From the NCBI GenBank assembly GCA_002284615.2, contig MU069451.1, positions 256,359 through 272,261 of the forward strand: 15,903 nucleotides of DNA. Reading direction: 5' to 3'. Each line of letters begins with the position of its first letter. Position 1 is the stretch's first letter. The translations under genes and the position numbers were made by a program. This document shows positions 1 through 9,225 of the stretch, in pieces. This DNA is from Dunaliella salina (Eukaryota > Chlorophyta > Chlorophyceae > Chlamydomonadales > Dunaliellaceae). The notes beneath the pieces were generated by a model that was given only the letters and a program-made list of their open reading frames with translations, searched no databases and had not been told where the DNA came from.

Positions 1-235
1 CCACAAACTTGTCACCACACGCCGCGCTATTGAAAACAAGAATACTTCTCACAGCCAGGCTCTAGAGCCAGGTGCTTCTAGCAACCCTCCAGATCCACAT
101 TAGCATTCTCTTCTTCATACCTTGTGGTGGAGGGGGCACACGGCTTTTTTCCAAGCCTATGCATCTCCTCTTCCTTAATTGATGAAGGGAGAGTTTCTCT
201 GCCCATGTAGTTTTCCTTTTCACATGATCCTTTCC
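1..235. mobile_element. Foldback-type element, right half (copy 1, cut by window start)
   Basis: The sequence matches the right half of the copy at 12601-13088. Shared landmarks, in order, are CCGCGCTAT...TTGAAAACAAGAA, TAGAGCCAGGT, TCTAG-AACCCTCCAG, TTGTGGTG-AGGGG, CTCACGGCT-like sequence, TTCCTTAATTGATG, and a T-rich end. The left arm would lie before base 1. Minus-strand frames here resemble those of the other copies only because the repeats match. Confidence 0.75.
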
Positions 236-419
236 TATCCCACGCATTAATATTGATTGTGATGGTATGGCATTCATAATGGCTCAGGACCTCCCAATAA
301 TTGGATTAAACCCAAGCATGCTCCACACATGTATGTATGCACTAAGGGCACTCTGTATTTGTGTTGTAGAGGCAAAATGAGTGCATAACCTCCGTACAAG
401 TTGATCTACCCCCCCCTTA

Positions 420-454
420 CCCTTACCAGTTCCCTTACCAGTTCCCTTACCAGT
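420..454. repeat. 12-bp tandem repeat, three units
   Basis: CCCTTACCAGTT is repeated at 420-431 and 432-443, with a third copy that lacks the final T at 444-454. It follows a C run. It encodes the GTGKGTGKG stretch of a minus-strand frame, which is repeat translation rather than a protein. Confidence 0.9.
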
Positions 455-548
455 ACAAAGCAGGGGCACCCACCTTTGGGGCTGCAGAACATTGCAAGCC
501 TGCAAAGGGGCTGCAGTGCGCACACAACAAGGCAAGGGGATAGGCTCT

Positions 549-592
549 GGTTCATGAAAAGAAAACCATATGGTTCATGAAAAGAAAACCAT
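549..592. repeat. 21-bp direct repeat, two copies
   Basis: The 21 bp beginning GGTTCATGAAAAG and ending AACCAT occur at 549-569 and again, identical, at 572-592, two bases apart. Confidence 0.9.
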
Positions 593-1256
593 GCATGCAC
601 ACCTTTCAGCCTTCAGCTGTGGCAGACAAACAGAGACATCTGGCCAACCAACCTGACGAGCAGCTGCTACAGTCACATATCTTGTGCACAAAGGACGAGT
701 GCGGAGGGGCTCGAGGACAGGAGACGGAACGGACGCAATGAGCATCGCGGAAAAGCCCGGAGTGCAAATACTTCACGGAAAAACGAAATTAAAATTCAGT
801 TTTCATTTTACTCGTATATTAAGCGGATCGAACCAGATTGCTGTGGCAACTAGCGGAGGTACCAGATATTCAGCAGCTTCCTAGAGGGAAAAGTTTTCTG
901 TTTTGATCGGTTAAATAAATAAGTAGCCTTAAATCGGTCACAATGCAAGGTGAGATATCCCGCACTTTGGGGGACTGGCGTCCCTTCCGCCTGCAAGCTG
1001 TAGCAACACTTGTTGAGATGTGTTTTGGTGTGCTGAAGTTCTGATGACTGATTGCTTCAAGCGTGAGCGCAGGATCATCCGATGCCCCTTCACGAGTGAA
1101 TGCACCTCTGGGTAGGTTTGGGGGATGGGCTAGATAGGAAGGCTGAGACGCAACCACAGCATCATGAGTTATGAATATTGATAGCCCTTGAGCTGGCCTG
1201 CTGCTTGACACTTGCAGACGCAGATCGCCTGAGCAGTTCCTGGCCACACATTTTAA

Positions 1257-4200
1257 ATGCCAAGCAAGTCAACTTCACACGCAGGGACTGGAAGCGCTGG
1301 AGCAGGCAGGCTGCTCACAGGCAAAAAGGCGCTTGTCACTGGGTGTGTGGCTGTGGCAGGAATGGCTCCTTTGCAAATTTGAGTTCTGTGGCCTTTTTTT
1401 CTCGAGGCAATGCAGGGCGAGGCCACCTTCATTATAATTCACTGCCACTTTCCTCCATGCAGGGCCTCAAGGGGTCTTGGCCGGGCCATCGCCATTGCAT
1501 TAGCCAGAGAAAATGCTACGCTCATCCTCTCTGCGCGCAACGTGCAAGATCTGCAAGACGTGAGCCATCTCATTGATTACGAGCGGGCAAGCATGGAGCA
1601 TGAAATGAATAAGGAAGTGGCAATCAGGAACGAGGAAATGAAAGCTTGTCTGCAGGGTGCCGCCTATGCAAGCGTGAGCCCCTCTATTCCTTCTTTGCTT
1701 GCTTGCGCCTGCCTGCCACTTCTTCTTCCCAGGAGCTTCTTCTTTCTCTAGCATAGGCCCTCAAGGGCCATCGCAGTGTCCTTGGGCACGTGCAACCAAA
1801 GGGGAAAAAGAGCCTCATGCACAAGGAGTCTGAACGAGTACAGGCACCCCTTGGCTCATAATCAAACCTGCCCCTGACTTGCAGACTGCCAAGGCCTGCA
1901 CAGCAGCAGGGGCGGACGCAGCCCACATTGCTCCCTCAGACTGCTGCTCAATGGCCCTGGTTGACAAGCTCACCTCCATTGTGCTTGAGCAATACGGCCC
2001 CATTGACATTTTGGTACGTTCGTCCGTCTCCTTTCTCTGTCTGGTGAGACTGACCCTCAATTTCAGCGCTGACTTTTAGGTCTTTCCTTTATGCAAGCTT
2101 GCTATTACCCAATGAAAAAGTCTCCTTTCTTTTACCACTGTCAACACTGAGGCAAGCACAATTCCAAGCACGCACGTGCATACATGCCCATTGCTATGCT
2201 TCTCAGGGTAGAAATTGTGTAGGGTTTGTGCTGCTCATTGTAGAAACTGCATAGGGTTCCCCTTTCTTTTCAGCCCCTACCCTCCTTGCTTCACTGGCCA
2301 ATTGGACCTGCCCTCCTTGCTCCACTGCTTATTTGGACGTGCCTCTTGTGCCTCCTTTCCTTCTGCTGGCATGCTCACCATAGCAGAGGCCCTCACGGGA
2401 AGTAGTTGCTCCCTTGGGCAATGTAACTCACACCCAAAAAAAGGCTGAATGCATGCCTATGCGCATAGGTCTGATGACGAGCGGCTTGGTCAGGTGTCTC
2501 TCTTGCACGATCTGCTCACTTTGTGAGTTTGCACCATTTTCCTTTTTTTTTTGGTTTACGTTGTCCATTATCAGGAAGTAGCAATGCCCGCAGGTCCCTA
2601 GGTCCCTACCAATGCGTGCAACAGTCATTGGCTGCACTGGAGTGAGAAGGTCTGGGCCTTTCCTGAATGCACACAGCTTTTGCCTATTGTGGACTTCTTG
2701 TTCCTCTTCTGGGCAGGTCTGCAATGCTGGAATGACAACCTGGAATGCATTGCCAGCAAGCGATAACATCTGGCAGAGCGAGAGTCCATTGGAAGGCAGG
2801 TCACTCTGCCCTCTATGCTTTGCACTGAAATGAAAATTGGATTTGCAAGCTACAGCAGTGGTTGATCTCCAAATTTGCAATCAGCGTACCTTGGAGAGCG
2901 AGCACTGATTTCAGCTCGAGAGAACCTTGTTATGCAGGCTCCCCTGACGTTTGGAGCTCAGTCTTGGCGCTGAACCTGGAGACTCCAGTGAGTTTCAGGG
3001 CCTGGGAGTCTGGAATGGGGATTTTTAGATCATGAAATAATGATTCACTCACAGAGAAAAGAGAAAGGCAACAAAAGCCTCACCTTTTGAATTTCTTCTA
3101 ACAAGCATGCAAGCAAGATAATGTGGAGGTGCTCACAGCCTGAATTTGGGTGGACAAGTGAGGAGCGTTTTGTTACTATTCTTGGGTGAACTTATGTTTA
3201 GCACCAGGCTTGGACTGATGGTGACATGTCAGAATTGAGGCTGCTATGTCATGCACGGCACAACCATTTTTTGTTTGTGTATGTCATGCACGGTACAACC
3301 ATTTTTTGTTTGTGTATGTCATGCACGGCACAACCATTTTTTGCTTGTGTATGTCACGCACGGCACAACCATTTTTTGGTTGTGTATGTCATGCACGGCA
3401 CAACCATTTTTTGTTTGTGTATGTCATGCACGGCACAACCATCTTTTGTTTGTGTGTTTACATTGACCCAAGGGCTTTGTTATGTCTCGTGAGGACCTTT
3501 GCTCGTACGATCAGAACATTGCAAACAGGGAAGGCAGCTTTACTTTTGGTCATTGCTCATTAGCCCCTGCTAGAACCAATCACCACACGTATTGTCCAAG
3601 CCAAGACATGCATGGTGTTTGCTGAAGTCTGGCGGGTCAGTCCACTCCATGCTAGGAATGATAGACTTGCGTTGATCCCTTCACAATAAATTGAATGTCT
3701 AGAAGCTTAAAAACAAATGTTCTCATTGGTGCTCATGGGCATACTGCAGATGAGGCTTACGCGTGCCTTTTCGCCATACATGGCAGCAAAAAAGGAAGGC
3801 ATAATCATCAACATCGGCAGCATTGCAGGTATAGCCAACGCTATCTTTGTTTTGTTTGTCAAACTTCCCACTATTGCAATATAGCAATGTCCCATTTTTC
3901 CCTTGTTCTCACTCTCCTTGTCAAGGTGCCCCATATCCCTTTGCTGCTTTTGCAGCTCTGGCTTTCTTTTTCTCTGTGATGTAATTGACTGGAGCCCTTC
4001 TAGGACCATAATACGTCCTGAGACATGTGCAGTGCCTGCAAGCAAAATGCTTACGCTGCACAGTTGATTCAGTTTATACTGCAAATTTTCTGCAGGCATT
4101 GATCCCAACGCATTGTGCCCCGCCTACTGGTAAGTGTTAAATCCAAGGGTTCAAAAAGCCTTAGTGGTCAGGTAAAAATGTTGGTTGCTCCCAAATAAAA

Positions 4201-7200
4201 AGATTTTGAGGAAGCTGCCCATTAGAATAACCATGAGCAGGAATTCCTTTCCATGCATTGCCGGTAAGAATGCTCCTCAGTCGCTGCCCTTCCTGGAAAT
4301 CACTCCGCGAGCCTGAAGGAGTTTAACAGAAGTATGCATTTGGAAGAGAAATGCAGGAATTGTGATTCATGCATTCCTGGTGAGAATGCCCTGTTCTTGA
4401 GCCGCTGCCTAACCTGAAAATTATTCAGCAAGCCTTAAGGAATTGAACAGAAGCAACATCTGGAAGAGTGGTGCAACCTAGCAGGCATTGACAGCACATG
4501 CCAGGGTTTTCGACAGCCTATCGAGCAATTATGCCTTTGTCTTGCAGCCTGAATTCCGCTCTTGACCCCCACTTGTTTATATGTTTGCCCCTGTGCCACC
4601 TAGTACTGCACTAACGACCGGAAAGTTCACTAACTGTTTAATTGAATTTTTTTGTACATTTTTTTCATCTCACATCATCCCCACCCATTCTGGCATCCCT
4701 CTTCCTTCTAGAGAACACCCTAGATGTGTCCACTTATAGGGAGACATGTAAAAAAGGTACAGCTGAACCACCAGAGACAACTGAAAGAAAAAGAAAGCAG
4801 AGGCCTGCGCAGATTGCAGGCCATGTGTATCAAAGGTTTCTAACCTTCAAGCTAGTGTGGCTTCCAAAAGAATGCACAGCTGCTCCACCAACACAACCGG
4901 GCAGGCCAGCTAGTACAGCGTATACAAGCAAGGGTACTCGCCATCGGAAAGCAATTTGCTTGCCCTCAGTGATAAGCTTCAGTTGCTTGTCACTTTGGAT
5001 TTGCCTCAGACTTCTTTTTTCGTAAGCTCCATTTGCCTGTGGTCACTTTGTACATTCAGTGCCAGCAAGTGGGGATTGCGTGGATGGAGCAAGTGCTGTT
5101 ACGAGGCCTTGCGGCCACATGGCATAAAGGTGTCACTGATCTCTCCTGGTGAGCATTCTGGTTCAATTGATGTTCAATCTTGGTTGAAGTGTGGCTGTAG
5201 GCATGTGTCCAAAGGAGAAATGCACCATAATGCAGTGTTTCCAGACCAGTCTGTACCTGTTGTCACCTGTGACAAAAGTGTGCTTGTCACCTGTGACAGG
5301 AGTGTGCCTGTTACAAGAGTATCAGGAGTGTGCTTGTGACAAGAGTGACAAGATTGTGCTGTACATTTGTTGAGTTTGTTGGACATTTTTGCCCCACCCT
5401 CTTTTTTCTTTTGTTTTGTGAGAAGCACCATTCTGTGGGATCATCCTCTTGTCACCTTGTCTAGACTTAGTCTACCCTTTACAAAGATGTCAATGTGTGA
5501 GCAAGCACAGGATGCCCTTGGAAGAGAAAACAATGAATGCCAGCCCAGTTTACTGCATCAATCCAGCAACCATGCACTCAGCATGTGTCGGCCTTGCAGC
5601 CAAAATCATTGCCTGACCAAGTAAAGGGTTGTGTTGACACTTCATGATCTGTACAGTGTCTGCCCATGGGAGCTCCTGCCAACTCCATTCGTTGTTGTAC
5701 AACACAGCATCCATCCCTTTTCTTTTCCAGACACCTGAGTAGTCATGAGACATTGAGACTCTGTTCTGTCTATATCGATTGAGGAGCCCGACAAGATATT
5801 GAGACCACTTTATGGAAAGAAAAGGAGAAGCTATGCAGGCACTGGAAACGCTTCACGCATCAATCAAGGAAGAGAGGATACGTAGGGCCCAGGGGCTGTG
5901 CCTCCTCTCCATTGAGAGAAAATCAATGGGGATCGGGTGGGTGCGACTCGGAGTTCCCTCAGAGGGAACTAGGAGCGTGAGACCACAATGCCCTTTACAC
6001 CCTAATAAACAGCTTCTAGAGCCAGGTCCCTCTAGTAACCCTCCAGGTCCCCATCAGCATCATGCTAATGATGTCTTGTCTCTTTTCTTGTGGTGAAGGG
6101 GGCTCACGGCTCTTTATGAGCCAATGTGTCTCCTCTTCCTTAATTGATGCAGGGAGAGTTTCTCTGCCTACATAGTTTTCCTTTTTTCTTTCTTTCAACA
6201 CACACTAATGCGTGCAGGCTTGGTTGACACCGCAATGACTTCAAAATTTGAGGGAGACAAGACCATGTTCATACAGCCTGAGGTAGGTTCTGGGCGTCAG
6301 ACTGCTTTGCATCATTTGTGTGGATGCTGCCACAGGTAAATGGGATAAAAGCGTGGATTCAATCGATTCGATTATGAGTAGGAGTTATGTTTGGGCTGAT
6401 CAATGTAACAATCTAATAACAAAAATGTAATAACAACAATGTGCTAACAAGAATGCAGTAACAACAATGTAATAACAACAAGAAGTTGTGGAGGCAAAAT
6501 AGCCACCCAAATTATCCTTGAAGGAGAAAGGAATTTTTTTGCCCCATGTACCCTTGCGTATCTTCTTCTCTATGGAAAGGATGGCAGAGTGCACTACTTA
6601 TCCCCTCTGGCTCTGGGAGGGAGATCTTTGATGCAATTAAAGACTGACCCTGTAGCTGAATTGCTGATAGGCTACAGCTGAAGAGGCTGCCCTGATAGGC
6701 TGTAGCTAACTTTAAATTGCCCTGATAGGCTGCCTTGATAGGCTGCCCTGATAGGCTGTAACTGACTCCAGCCTGCCCTGATAGGCTATAGCTGAAGAGC
6801 ATTACATTGCAAGCACCGCATCATGGTGAATGAACTCCCCTGGAAAATGTTGTAAACTAAACCTCACAATACATTGACTGCTGGCAGCTATGCATTATTT
6901 AACAAATTCGTTTGGGCAAGCAGAGACATTACCATACTGAACAAAACAGTGTGATCACTGAACGCCAAAACGCTGCACCTCCCCTCTCATTTCAAGTATG
7001 GTTAGCACTAAAAAATGCAGAGCATGGCAAAGACAAAGATAGTAAGCGGCATTGCAAATGTTTTGCACAATAACATGTGGAAACTTTCCATTATGTTGAT
7101 GTATCATTCGTCTTCGTTGTGTATGAACCCAAGTTGCCCTTTGCAGAGGTGCGCTTTTCAATCGCTAGCCACTGCTGATCTCCTTTCTTCCTGCCACCCA

Positions 7201-7328
7201 AAACGCTATTGCAGGACATTGCTGAGGCGGTCCTCTTGTGCTGCAGAATGTCAGTCAATGCAGTGCCAGAGGAAATTATTGTGCGCACAACACTGCCTAT
7301 CCCAGTTGCTGGGCTTGGAACCATGTAG
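1257..7328 (+). CDS. Classical short-chain dehydrogenase/reductase (SDR), 10 exons, 273 aa, probably NADP(H)-dependent
   Basis: Exons: 1257-1342, 1463-1559, 1885-2013, 2717-2795, 2938-2987, 3750-3828, 4096-4129, 5060-5148, 6218-6282, 7215-7328 (stop TAG). I found them by following SDR motifs from splice site to splice site; all phases agree and give 273 residues, a usual length for classical SDRs. Motifs: LTGKKALVTGASRGLG (20-35, Rossmann cofactor loop), SARN (52-55), D80, VCNAG (105-109, for the usual NNAG), N143, S171 in INIGS, YCASK (Y184, K188), then SPG (213-215). N143-S171-Y184-K188 is the catalytic tetrad, with the normal S-to-Y spacing of 13. Arg32 and Arg54 suggest NADP(H) rather than NAD(H); this is family knowledge. 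The role is inferred to be a soluble carbonyl/alcohol oxidoreductase; the substrate is unknown. The Gly/Ala/Ser-rich first 18 residues are not a clear signal or transit peptide. The start is the ATG next to an in-frame TAA (1254-1256). Ten cysteines include three CC pairs. Nine introns run from 120 to 1069 bp; intron 4 appears to be GC-AG. Confidence 0.9.
1702..1800 (+). repeat. Dispersed SINE/LINE-3'-end-like segment in intron 2
   Basis: CTTGCGCCTGCC, AGGAGCTT, CTCTAGCA-AGGCCCTC-AGGG-CATCGC, TGTCCTTG-GCAC-TG-AACCAAA occur here in the same order as at 13950-14057. A weaker third piece (TAGCAGAGGCCCTCACGGGA, then CCTTGGGCAATGTAAC) is at 2380-2430 in intron 3. Confidence 0.65.
2796..2937 (+). 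other. Intron 4 of the SDR gene, apparent GC-AG intron
   Basis: The exon 4 reading frame runs VCNAGMTTW...SPLE and exon 5 reads SPDVWSSVLALNLETP. Joining at GAAG|GCAGGT (2795/2796) and ATGCAG|GC (2937/2938) gives SPLEGSPDVW, as expected for an SDR. The nearest GT donor (2800-2801, CAG|GTCACT) leaves the wrong phase for that acceptor. AG|GCAGGT is close to the known GC-donor consensus AG|GCAAGT. Phase consistency supports this, but no transcript does. Confidence 0.65.
3245..3454. repeat. 35-bp tandem array, six units, in intron 5
   Basis: Six head-to-tail 35-bp units start at 3245, 3280, 3315, 3350, 3385 and 3420. Each reads TATGTCATGCACGGCACAAC followed by CATTTTTTGTTTGTG, with only one or two substitutions per unit. 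Because 35 is not a multiple of three, all three forward frames stay open and show the same peptide in rotation; this is not evidence of coding. Confidence 0.97.
4252..4477. repeat. Diverged tandem duplication of about 116 bp in intron 7
   Basis: Copy 1 (4252-4367) and copy 2 (4368-4477) share CATGCATT, GGT-AGAATGC, CGCTGCC, CCTGAAA-like, AGCCT-AAGGA-TT-AACAGAAG and TGGAAGAG in the same order and spacing. Confidence 0.8.
5258..5350. repeat. Irregular minisatellite in intron 8
   Basis: Degenerate units of TTGTCACCTGTGACA and AGGAGTGTGC are repeated. GTCACCTGTGAC is nearly self-complementary, so single strands could form small hairpins. Confidence 0.7.
5814..6196. mobile_element. Foldback-type element with long terminal inverted repeats (copy 2, in intron 8)
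   Basis: The left arm (about 5814-5945) and right arm (about 6027-6196) are diverged reverse complements. The left contains GCATCAATCAAGGAAGAGAGG and the right CCTCTTCCTTAATTGATGC; the left GGGGATCGGGTGGGT pairs roughly with the right ACCCTCCAGGTCCCC. The centre of about 80 bp contains TTCTAGAGCCAGGT, as in the other copies. No transposase frame is present, so it is non-autonomous. The right end lies about 20 bp before exon 9. I could not fix a target-site duplication in the low-complexity ends. Confidence 0.75.
6401..6483. repeat. 14-bp imperfect tandem repeat in intron 9
   Basis: About five units of TAATAACAACAATG with substitutions, about 120 bp after the exon 9 donor. Confidence 0.75.
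6661..6800. repeat. CTGATAGGCT-based minisatellite in intron 9
   Basis: (C/T)TGATAGGCT occurs six times, mostly preceded by GCC and followed by GTAGCTGAA or a variant. Unit spacing is irregular, which suggests repeated internal duplication and loss. Confidence 0.8.
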
Positions 7329-7810
7329 GGAAAAGAAAGTAAAGCAAAGAATGGTCTTTGGCAGGCAAAGGCTGTGCAGAGACTTGTAGAGGCTGAAAGA
7401 TGTGTAGGGCTATTTTCCATTGAAGATTGGCAGAAGGATTGCCCGACAGCAGCCTTGGGCTGCTTCTGCCCGTATTGTCATGCATGATGTCCACGACGAC
7501 AGTTGACAAAAAAGAGTGATGCACATGTACAATAATAAATGAAGTTCTTGAGTGTTTCTGAAGGTGTCAAGAAATTGTTCCTCCATGTAAAAAAGAGAAG
7601 AAGAAGAAGCGATTCCAATTGCCTCCCCCCCCCCCCCACACACACACCCACCTATTTTTGAAGCTATGCTGCAGCCCAGGTTTGGGGCCATTTGTCTTTT
7701 CCGCTGCAGTGTGAACCCTTTGTTTTGGCCACCCAACTTTCACTCTGGACCACCAACTGCACCAAATTGGATGAATTCTGGTGATTTGTAGCTTGTAATA
7801 AAGGAGTATC
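7329..7810 (+). other. Probable 3' UTR with candidate polyadenylation signals
   Basis: Downstream of the SDR stop codon no coding frame is evident. AATAAA occurs at 7534-7539 and again at 7797-7802. The second overlaps TGTAA (7794-7798), the signal used in many chlorophyte algae, so it would serve under either rule. A poly-C run followed by CA repeats lies between them (7624-7646). The true cleavage site cannot be told from sequence. Confidence 0.35.
7624..7646. repeat. Poly-C run followed by CA repeats
   Basis: An uninterrupted C run (about 14) runs into ACACACACAC. A G run of similar length lies at 8528-8542. Such runs are common assembly and sequencing error points. Confidence 0.9.
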
Positions 7811-7829
7811 ATGCATAGAAAAAAAAGAG

Positions 7830-9220
7830 TGAAAGACACAGTGATCGGTGAGATACAGAATTATAGCCTTTTCCTTTGGAGGAAATCCAGCGCAAGAGCT
7901 GCCAAAAAGGTCAATTTTGGCCTCCTCGTTTGAAGGAATCCTTTTTTGAATGTACAGGATTTTAGCATATTGTATCATTAGATTTATAAAGCGATTGCAA
8001 TATTTTGGGAGTGAAAATTGGCCCCAGGGTGGAGCTGTGGGCCGCATTTGGGTGAGTCTGGGGAGTCATCTGGGTTTCTCCAAAATGGTTAGCATGGTCA
8101 GATTTGAAAAAAGTTGGAAAAGACCATATCCAGGATATTGGGGAGTTGTCCTCACCAACTCCCCATACCCCATATTCCACATTCCATTTTTGTCCACACC
8201 GAGTTTTGCAAACCAAGTTGTTTCAGAACAACACCCCATCTTCGGATCGCTGTAATTAATTTACCTTTCTAACAAGACTACCCTCTTGACCTCTCTGGAA
8301 CAAGAGTGCATACCGTACAGCATGTTGACCATTACGCAATATCAATCTTTTTTTCATCTCTGCGTAATGCACAGAACATGGTTTTGAGATATTTGTAACA
8401 GTGTAAGTAACAATACATGCAAGTGTCATCCGAGCACTATCAGTTTTCAGTGGCTAAGGCGCTTTTCGATTGTTACAGTATTTTAGGTGGATGTTCTGGA
8501 TTTCTGAGAAAAAAATTGGGTGCGTAAGGGGGGGGGGGGGGGCACACTTGATTTAGTAAATTCAAAAAAAATAAGGGTGCGTATTGGTCACAATTCTCTA
8601 CGGCATGCCAGAAGTTAATTGAGCTCAGTCATGCTTTGAGGTGGAGGGAGGAAAGGATAAATTGCACTTCACTGGGGTTTGGTGACTCCATTTAATGTAT
8701 ATGGGGCATGTATACGTGCACAATGTGTATGGCTTACAAACATCCATGTTTCAGTCCATTTTAGCAGTACTGCTATGTTACTAGTGTATGTCTTTATTTC
8801 AAATTTTATCCCTCCTCGTTTGGAGCACAAGGCTGATGTCCACCATCAGCTTTGACAAATCTTTGTGCGCCAGAGGCACTGCATTACATTTCATTAGGGC
8901 CCCTGCAATATGCAGCAATTGTGTCAAACTAAAGGGGGACCAACTTTTTGTAAAATGCAGCGCCCATTTAAAGAGCTGACCTGCATGATTTCCACTCCCA
9001 CCCAGGAGGCATCAGGAAGTATAATTCGTATATCAAAGGCCAATTCAAAAATATTTGTACCCTGCCAATCTTTCTCAAAAATCCTGAGCTTGAGAGCTAT
9101 TGTTTGGTAGACAATGTACAAGGGCTCCAATTTTCATCATTTTTGGGAGAATGTAAATATCTTTATAAATCAGATGGCTGGCATGGTTAGGTTTGAAGAA
9201 GAGCACGTCTGGCAATAAAA
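7830..9220. other. Intergenic stretch; no gene recognised
   Basis: Only short open frames without recognisable family. It holds a G run (8528-8542), a perfect hairpin GGGGAGTTG...CAACTCCCC (8140-8164) and another, GCTGATG-TCCAC-CATCAGC (8832-8850). Around 7970-8115 and 9120-9200 there are loosely similar segments containing TTTATAAA and GCATGGT-AG-TTTGAA, possibly an old repeat. The 68-codon minus-strand frame at 8924-9130 matches nothing I know. Confidence 0.5.
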
Positions 9221-9225
9221 AAAAA

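Larger units (their letters stand above)
240..1256. other. Upstream region of the SDR gene; no gene recognised
   Basis: Between the foldback remnant and the SDR start I see only short open frames with no family resemblance and no convincing TATA box. The promoter and 5' UTR of the SDR gene should lie in the right half. A possible acceptor (ACGCAG, ending 1284) inside the assigned exon 1 leaves room for an alternative upstream first exon. Two small tandem repeats (listed separately) lie at 420-454 and 549-592. Confidence 0.4.

Noticed and set aside
870..1247. A 125-codon minus-strand frame upstream of the SDR gene.
   Set aside because: No domain, no splice-supported extension, and irregular composition; likely chance.
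2428..2880. A 150-codon minus-strand frame.
   Set aside because: It lies across the plus-strand SDR exon 4 and its flanking introns, with no recognisable domain; a shadow frame.
3245..3454. CRISPR-like array.
   Set aside because: The units are contiguous 35-bp tandem copies without unique spacers, in a eukaryotic intron.
3226..3563. Overlapping open frames repeating CMSCTAQPFF-type peptides.
   Set aside because: They are translations of the 35-bp tandem array in three frames, within an intron.
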